From: Atherix ibis
Lineage: Eukaryota > Arthropoda > Insecta > Diptera > Athericidae
Length of the DNA: 64,000 nucleotides
Assembly (NCBI GenBank): GCA_958298945.1
Contig: OY282608.1
Span: 79,160,806-79,224,805 of the forward strand
Reading direction: 5' to 3'
The position numbers and the translations under genes were made by a program. The notes under the pieces are model-generated. The model searched no databases, had not been told where the DNA came from, and was given only the letters and a program-made list of their open reading frames with translations. Of this stretch, positions 56,640 through 64,000 are shown piece after piece (positions within the stretch are counted from its first letter, which is position 1; every line of letters begins with the position of its first letter).

Positions 56640-58816
56640 CAACAAACCAACAAACCAACAAACCAACAAACCAACAAACCAACAAACCAACAAACCAACA
56701 AACCAACAAACCAACAAACCAACAAACCAACAAACCAACAAACCAACAAACCAACAAACCAACAAGCCAACAAACCAACAAATCAACATGCCAACAAGCC
56801 AAAAAACAAACAAACCAACAAACCAACAAACCAACAAACCAACAAACCAACAAACCAACAAACCAACAAACCAACAAACCAACAAACCAACAAACCAACA
56901 AACCAACAAGCCAACAAACCAACATACCAACATGCCAACAAGCCAACAAACAAACAAACCAACAAACCAACAAACCAACAAACCAACAAACCAACAAACC
57001 AACAAGCCAACAAACCAAAAAACCAACAAACGAACAAACCAACAAACCAACAAACCAACAAACAAACAAACCAACAAACCAACAAACCAACAAACCAACA
57101 AACCAACAAACCAACAAATCAACAAGTCAACAAACCAACAAACCAACATGCCAACAAGCCAACAAACAAACAAACTAACAAACCAACAAACCGACAAACC
57201 AACGAACCAACAAACCAACAAACCAACAAACCAACAAACCAAAAAACCAACAAACCAACAAACCAACAAACCAACAAACCATCAAACCAACAAACCAACA
57301 AACCAACGAACCAACAAACCAACAAGCCAACACACTAACAAACCAACAAGTTAACAAACCAACAAACCAACAAACCAACAAACCAACAAACCAACAAACA
57401 AATAAACCAACAAACCAACAAACCAACAAACCAATAAACCCACAAGCCAACAAGCCAACAAACCAATAAACCAACAAACCAACAAACCAACAAACCAACA
57501 AACCAACAAACCAACAAACGAATAAACCAACAAACCAACAAACCAACAAACCAACAAACCAACAAACAAACAAACAAACAAACCAACAAACCAACAAACC
57601 AACAAACCAACAAACCAACAAACCAACAAACCAACAAACCAACAAACCAACAAGCCAACAAACTAACAAACCAACATGCCAGCAAGCCAACAAACAAACA
57701 AACTAACAAACCAACCAACCAACAAACCAACAAACCAACAAACCAACAAACCAACAAACCAAGAAACCAACAAACCAACAAACCAACAAACCAACAAACC
57801 AACAAACCAACAAACCAACAAACCAACAAACCAACAAACCAACAAACCAACAAACCAACAAACCAACAAACCAACAAACCAACAAGCCAACAAGCCAAAA
57901 AACCAACAAACCAACAAACCAACAAACCAACAAACCAACAAACCAACAAACCAACAAACCAACAAACCAACAAACCAACAAGCCAACAAACTAACAAACT
58001 AACAAACCAACAAACAAATAAGCCAACAAACCAACAAACCAACACACCAACAAACCAACAAACCATCAAGCCAACAAGCCAACAAACCAACAAACCAACA
58101 AGCCAACAAACCAACAAACCAACAAACCAACAAACCAACAAACAAATAAACTAACAAACCAACAAACCAACAAACCAACAAATCAACAAGCCAACAGACC
58201 AACAAACCAACAAGCCAACAAGCCAACAAACCAAAAAATCCAACAAACGAACAAACCAACAAACCAACAAACCAACAAACAAGCAAACCAGCAAACCAAC
58301 AAACCAACAAACCAACAAACCAACAAACCAACAAACCAACAAACCAACAAACCAACAAACCAACAAACCAACAAACCAACATACCAACAAGCCAAAAAAT
58401 AAACAAACAAACAAACCAACAAACCAACAAACCAACAAACCAACAATCCAACAAACCAACATACCAACAAACCAACAAACCAACAAACCAACAAACCAAC
58501 AAACCAACATGCCAACAAGCCAACAAACAAACAAACAAACAAACCAACAAACCAACAAACCAACAAGCCAACAAACCAACAAACCAACAAACCAACAAAC
58601 CAACAAACCAACAAACCAAAAAACCAACAAACCAAGAAACCAACAAGCCAACAAACCAACAAACCAACAAACCAACAAACCAACAAACCAACAAACCAAC
58701 CAACCAACAAACCAACAAACCAACAAACCACCAAGCCAACAAACTAACAAACCAAAAAGTTAACAAACCAACAAACCAACAAACCAACAAACCAACAAAC
58801 AAATAAACCAACAAAC
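56640..58816. repeat. Higher-order block of about 2.2 kb, first copy
   Basis: Markers at 56788 and 57676 recur at 58965 and 59853 (offset 2,177), the series near 58,141 recurs near 60,366 (offset 2,225), and GTTAAC at 58759 recurs at 60968 (offset 2,209). The changes are whole units, apart from the one extra T. It begins with a pure run of about 16 units. No gene. Confidence 0.8.
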
Positions 58817-61060
58817 CAACAAACCAACAAACCAACAAACCAACAAACCAACAAACCAACAAACCAACAAACCAACAAACCAACAAACCAACAAACCAAC
58901 AAACCAACAAACCAACAAACCAACAAACCAACAAACCAACAAGCCAACAAACCAACAAATCAACATGCCAACAAGCCAAAAAACAAACAAACCAACAAAC
59001 CAACAAACCAACAAACCAACAAACCAACAAACCAACAAACCAACAAACCAACAAACCAACAAACCAACAAACCAACAAGCCAACAAACCAACATACCAAC
59101 ATGCCAACAAGCCAACAAACAAACAAACCAACAAACCAACAAACCAACAAACCAACAAACCAACAAACCAACAAGCCAACAAACCAAAAAACCAACAAAC
59201 AAACAAACCAACAAACCAACAAACCAACAAACAAACAAACCAACAAACCAACAAACCAACAAACCAACAAACCAACAAACCAACAAATCAACAAGTGAAC
59301 AAACCAACAAACCAACATGCCAACAAGCCAACAAACAAACAAACTAACAAACCAACAAACCGACAAACCAACGAACCAACAAACCAACAAACCAACAAAC
59401 CAACAAACCAAAAAACCAACAAACCAACAAACCAACAAGCCAACAAACCAACAAACCAACAAACCAACAAACCAACGAACCAACAAACCAACAAGCCAAC
59501 AAACTAACAAACCAACAAGTTAACAAACCAACAAACCAACAAACCAACAAACCAACAAACCAACAAACAAATAAACCAACAAACCAACAAACCAACAAAC
59601 CAACGAACCAACAAACCCACAAGCCAACAAGCCAACAAACCAATAAACCAACAAACCAACAAACCAACAAACCAACAAACCAACAAACCAACAAACGAAT
59701 AAACCAACAAACCAATAAACCAACAAACCAACAAACCAACAAACAAACAAACAAACAAACCAACAAACCAACAAACCAACAAACCAACAAACCAACAAAC
59801 CAACAAACCAACAAACCAACAAACCAACAAGCCAACAAACTAACAAACCAACATGCCAGCAAGCCAACAAACAAACAAACTAACAAACCAACCAACCAAC
59901 AAACCAACAAACCAACAAACCAACAAACCAACAAACCAACAAACCAACAAACCAACAAACCAACAAACCAACAAACCAACAAACCAACAAACCAACAAAC
60001 CATTAAACCAACAAACCAACAAACCAACAAACCAACAAACCAACAAACCAACAAACCAACAAACCAACAAACCAACAAACCAACAAACCAACAAACCAAC
60101 AAACCAACAAGCCAACAAGCCAAAAAACCAACAAACCAACAAACCAACAAACCAACAAACCAACAAACCAACAAACCAACAAACCAACAAACCAACAAAC
60201 CAACAAGCCAACAAACTAACAAACTAACAAACCAACAAACAAATAAGCCAACAAACCAACAAACCAACACACCAACAAACCAACAAACCATCAAGCCAAC
60301 AAGCCAACAAACCAACAAACCAACAAGCCAACAAACCAACAAACCAACAAACCAACAAACCAACAAACAAATAAACTAACAAACCAACAAACCAACAAAC
60401 CAACAAATCAACAAGCCAACAGACCAACAAACCAACAAGCCAACAAGCCAACAAACCAAAAAATCCAACAAACGAACAAACCAACAAACCAACAAACCAA
60501 CAAACAAGCAAACCAGCAAACCAACAAACCAACAAACCAACAAACCAACAAACCAACAAACCAACAAACCAACAAACCAACAAACCAACAAACCAACATA
60601 CCAACAAGCCAAAAAATAAACAAACAAACAAACCAACAAACCAACAAACCAACAAACCAACAATCCAACAAACCAACATACCAACAAACCAACAAACCAA
60701 CAAACCAACAATCCAACAAACCAACATGCCAACAAGCCAACAAACAAACAAACAAACAAACCCACAAACCAACAAACCAACAAACCAACAAACCAACAAA
60801 CCAACAAACCAACAAACCAACAAACCAACAAACCAAAAAACCAACAAACCAAGAAACCAACAAGCCAACAAACCAACAAACCAACAAACCAACAAACCAA
60901 CAAACCAACCAACCAACAAACCAACAAACCAACAAACCACCAAGCCAACAAACTAACAAACCAAAAAGTTAACAAACCAACAAACCAACAAACCAACAAA
61001 CCAACAAACAAATAAACCAACAAACCAACAAACCAACAAACCAACAAACCAACAAACCAA
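58817..61060. repeat. Higher-order block of about 2.2 kb, second copy
   Basis: A near copy of the preceding block, and also matched by the first 1.2 kb of the window (ATGCCAGCAAG at 150, 57676 and 59853; AAAAAGTTAAC with its G at 1161, 58759 and 60968). Six extra units lie between 59,853 and 60,366 relative to the first copy. No gene. Confidence 0.8.
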
Positions 61061-64000
61061 CAAGGCAACAAACCAACAAACCAACAACCCAACAAGCCAA
61101 AAAACCAACAAACAAACAAACCAACAAACCAACAAACCAACAAACCAACAAACCAACAAACCAACAAACCAACAAACCAACAAACCAACAAACCAACAAA
61201 CCAACAAACCAACAAACCAACAAACCAACAAACCAACAAACCAACAAACCAACAAACCAACAAACCAAAAAACCAACAAACCAACCAACCAACAAGCCAA
61301 CAAACCAACAAACCAACAAACAAACAAACCAACAAACCAACAAACCAACAAGCCAACAAATTAACAAACCAACAAGTTAATAAACCAACAAACCAATAAA
61401 CCAACAAACCAACAAACAAATAAGACAACAAACCAACAAACCAACAAACCAACAAACCAACAAACCAACAAACCATCAAGCCAACAAGCCAACAAACCAA
61501 CAAACCAACAAGCCAACAAACCAACAAACCAACAAACCAACAAACAAATAAACCAACAAACCAACAAACCAACAAACCAACAAATCAACAAGCCAACAGA
61601 CGAGCAAACCAACAAGCCAACAAGCCACAAACCAAAAAATCCAACAAACGAACAAACCAACAAACTAACAAACCAACAAACAAGCAAACCAGCAAACCAA
61701 CAAACCAACAAACCAACAAACCAACAAACCAACAAACCAACAAACCAACAAACCAACAAACCAACGAACCAACATACCAACAAGCCAAAAAACAAACAAA
61801 CAAACAAACAAACAAACCAACAAACCAACACACCAACAAACCAACAAACCAACAAACCAACAAACCAACAAACCAACAAACCAACAAACCAACAAACAAA
61901 TACGCCAACAAGCCAACAAACCAACAAACCAACAAACCAACAAACCAACAAACCAACAAACCAACAAACCAACAAACCAAAAAACCAACAAACCAACAAA
62001 CCAACAAGCCAACAAACCAACAAACCAACAAACCAACAAACCAACAAGCCAACCAACCAACAAACCAACAAACCAACAAACCAACAAGCCAACAAACTAA
62101 CAAACCAACAAGTTAACAAACCAACAAACCAACAAACCAACAAACCAACAAACCAACAAACCAACAAACCAACAAGCCAACAAACCAACAAACCAACATG
62201 CCAACAAGCCAAAAAACAAACAAACCAACAAACCAACAAACCAACAAACCAACAAACCAACAAACCAACAAACCAACAAGCCAACAAACCAACAAACCAA
62301 CATGCCAACAAGTCAAAAAACAAACAAACCAACAAACCAACGAACCAACAAATCAACAAGCCAACAAACCAAAAAACCAACAAACTAATAAACCAACAAA
62401 CCAACAAACCAACAAACAAACAAACCAACAAACCAACAAACCAACAAACCAACAAACCAACAAACCAACTAACCAACAAACAAACCAACAAACCAACAAA
62501 CCAACAAACCAACAAACCAACAAACCAACAAACCAACAAACCAACAAACCAACAAACCAACAAGCCAACAAACCAAAAAACAAACAAACCAACAAACCGA
62601 CAAACCAACAAACCAACAAACCAAAAAACCAACAAACCAACCAACCAACAAGCCAACAAACCAACAAACCAACAAACAAACAAACCAACAAACCAACAAA
62701 CCAACAAACCAACAAACCAACAAACCAACAAACCAACAAACCAACAAACCAACAAACCAACAAACCAACAAACCAACAAACCAACAAGCCAACAAACCAA
62801 CAAACCAACAAACAAACAAACCAACAAACCAACAAACCAACAAGCCAACAAATTAACAAACCAACAAGTTAATAAACCAACAAACCAAAAAACCAACAAA
62901 CCAACAAACAAATAAGCCAACAAACCAACAAACCAACAAACCTACAAATCAACAAACCAACAAACCATCAAGCCAAAAAGCCAACAAACCAACAAACCAA
63001 CAAGCCAACAAACCAACAAACCAACAAACCAACAAACCAACAAACCAATAAACTAACAAACCAAAAAACCAACAAACCAACCAAGCAACAAGCCAACAAA
63101 CCAACAAACCAACAAACAAACAAACCAACAAACCAACAAACCAACAAACCAACAAACCAACAAACCAACAAACCAACAAATCAAAAAACCAACAAACCAA
63201 CCAACCAACAAGCCAACAAACCAACAAACCAACAAACAAACAAACCAACAAACCAACAAACCAACAAGCCAACAAATTAACAAACCAACAAGTTAATAAA
63301 CCAACAAACCAAAAAACCGACAAACCAACAAACAAATAAGCCAACAAACCAACAAACCAACAAACCAACAAATCAACAAACCAACAAACCATCAAGCCAA
63401 AAAGCCAACAAACCAACAAACCAACAAGCCAACAAACCAACAAACCAACAAACCAACAAACAAATAAACGAACAAACCAACAAACCAACAAACCAACAAA
63501 CCAACAAACCAACAAATCAACAAGCCAACAGACCAACAAACCAACAAGCCAACAAGCCAACAAACCAAAAAATCCAACAAACGAACAAACAAACAAACCA
63601 ACAAACGAACAAACCAACAAACCAACAAACCAACAAAACAACAAGCCAACAAGCTAACAAATAAACAAACCAACAAACCAACAAACCAACAAACCAACAA
63701 ACCAATAAACCAACAAACCAACAAGCCAACAAACCAACAAACCAACATGCTAACAAGCCAACAAACAAACAAACCAACAAACCAACAAGCCAACAAACCA
63801 ACAAGCCAACAAACCAAAAAACCAACAAACAAACAAACCAACAAACCAGCAAACCAACAAACAAGCAAACCAACAAACCAACAAACCAACAAACCAACAA
63901 ACCAACAAACCAACAAACCAACAAACCAACAAAGCAACAAGCCAACAAACCAACAAGCCAACAAAATAACAAACCAATAAGTTAACAAACCAACAAACCA
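61061..64000. repeat. Array segment repeating the module order of about 1.2-4.5 kb
   Basis: No gene. It opens with a pure run of about 19 units at 61,117-61,267, the longest I noticed. TTAAC/GTTAA dyads lie near 61,359, 62,851 and 63,276, extra-T markers near 61,639 and 63,573, and ATGCTAACAAGCC at 63747, followed by the same CAAAATAACAAACC series as at 4,556. The module order follows the start of the window, with many small differences. The array runs off the right edge. Confidence 0.72.

Larger units (their letters stand above)
1..64000. repeat. Simple satellite array, 8-bp unit CAAACCAA, filling the whole window
   Basis: Every line of the window is made of the unit CAAACCAA or a one- or two-base variant of it. 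The unit is itself two tetramers, CAAA and CCAA, in strict alternation. The orientation never flips: no stretch of the reverse complement (TTGGTTTG) appears on the + strand. The commonest variants are CAAG for CAAA, CAAA for CCAA (giving short runs of CAAA), CTAA for CCAA, CCAA for CAAA (giving short runs of CCAA), CAAATAAA, and CATG followed by CCAA. Arrays of this size and purity are known from eukaryotic heterochromatin. The array continues off both ends, so its true length is unknown. No function is visible in the sequence. The species cannot be inferred. Confidence 0.98.

Noticed and set aside
1..64000. Telomere tract (TTGGTTTG on the complementary strand)
   Set aside because: Not a telomere unit I know, every 50-100 bases carries a variant, and kilobase blocks are duplicated. 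A terminal telomerase product would be far more uniform.
1..64000. CRISPR array or other repeat-spacer system
   Set aside because: There are no unique spacers; the bases between variants are the same unit.
1..64000. The 7-bp virilis-group Drosophila satellites
   Set aside because: The unit length is 8, not 7, and the core differs. Similarity is limited to A/C richness.
1..64000. Pure sequencing or assembly artefact for the whole window
   Set aside because: Ordered variant modules shared between distant blocks are hard to produce by random error. Individual near-perfect duplications may still be assembly errors and are flagged as such.
1..64000. tRNA, rRNA or other structured RNA genes
   Set aside because: The strand has almost no G or T, so stable stems cannot form apart from the short TTAAC/GTTAA and AACT/AGTT dyads.

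Overview
The window is one continuous block of satellite DNA. From base 1 to base 64,000 the + strand is a tandem array of an 8-base unit, CAAACCAA, read equally well as an alternation of two tetramers, CAAA and CCAA. The strand is almost entirely A and C; G and T occur only as scattered point variants of the unit. I see no unique sequence, protein-coding gene, RNA gene, transposon or CRISPR array. The open reading frames are a by-product: 8 is not divisible by 3 and the perfect unit has no stop codon on either strand, so all six frames stay open until a variant unit creates a stop. The + strand reads as repeats rich in Asn, Lys, Pro, Thr and Gln; the - strand as repeats rich in Leu, Val, Cys, Trp, Phe and Gly.

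A long, single-orientation, gene-free simple satellite of this kind points to eukaryotic heterochromatin (pericentromeric, subtelomeric or sex/B-chromosome type) in a long-read assembly. I cannot name the species. The complementary strand is GT-rich with a GG pair every 8 bases, which looks loosely telomere-like, but the unit is not a telomere repeat I know and the array carries far more variants than a terminal telomere should.

The information lies in the second level of organisation. Variant units are not random: they form recognisable modules that recur in fixed order, and whole blocks of modules are duplicated in tandem. By eye: (1) about 2,461-12,263, a 5,038-bp block repeated almost perfectly, followed by a 976-bp local duplication; (2) about 12,980-22,470, a mosaic of short duplications (0.64-0.96 kb) of shared modules; (3) about 22,470-27,690, two 2.7-kb copies, with a third partial copy of the first half at 31,160-32,520; (4) 27,690-29,684, two 1.1-kb copies; (5) 32,520-41,000, modules shared with 5-7.5 kb, interrupted at 34.7-38.3 kb by the most irregular stretch, where the 8-base register breaks repeatedly; (6) 44.3-48.4 kb, copies spaced 0.94-1.34 kb; (7) 48,690-54,035, two 2.66-kb copies; (8) 54.71-56.31 kb, two 0.8-kb copies; (9) 56.64-61.06 kb, two 2.2-kb copies. 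The last 4 kb repeats the module order of the first 4.5 kb. This pattern fits growth by unequal exchange or replication slippage acting on large blocks.

There is no pathway or operon here. Coordinates of duplicated blocks are by-eye estimates, usually good to about 10-30 bases, because breakpoints fall inside near-identical repeats.
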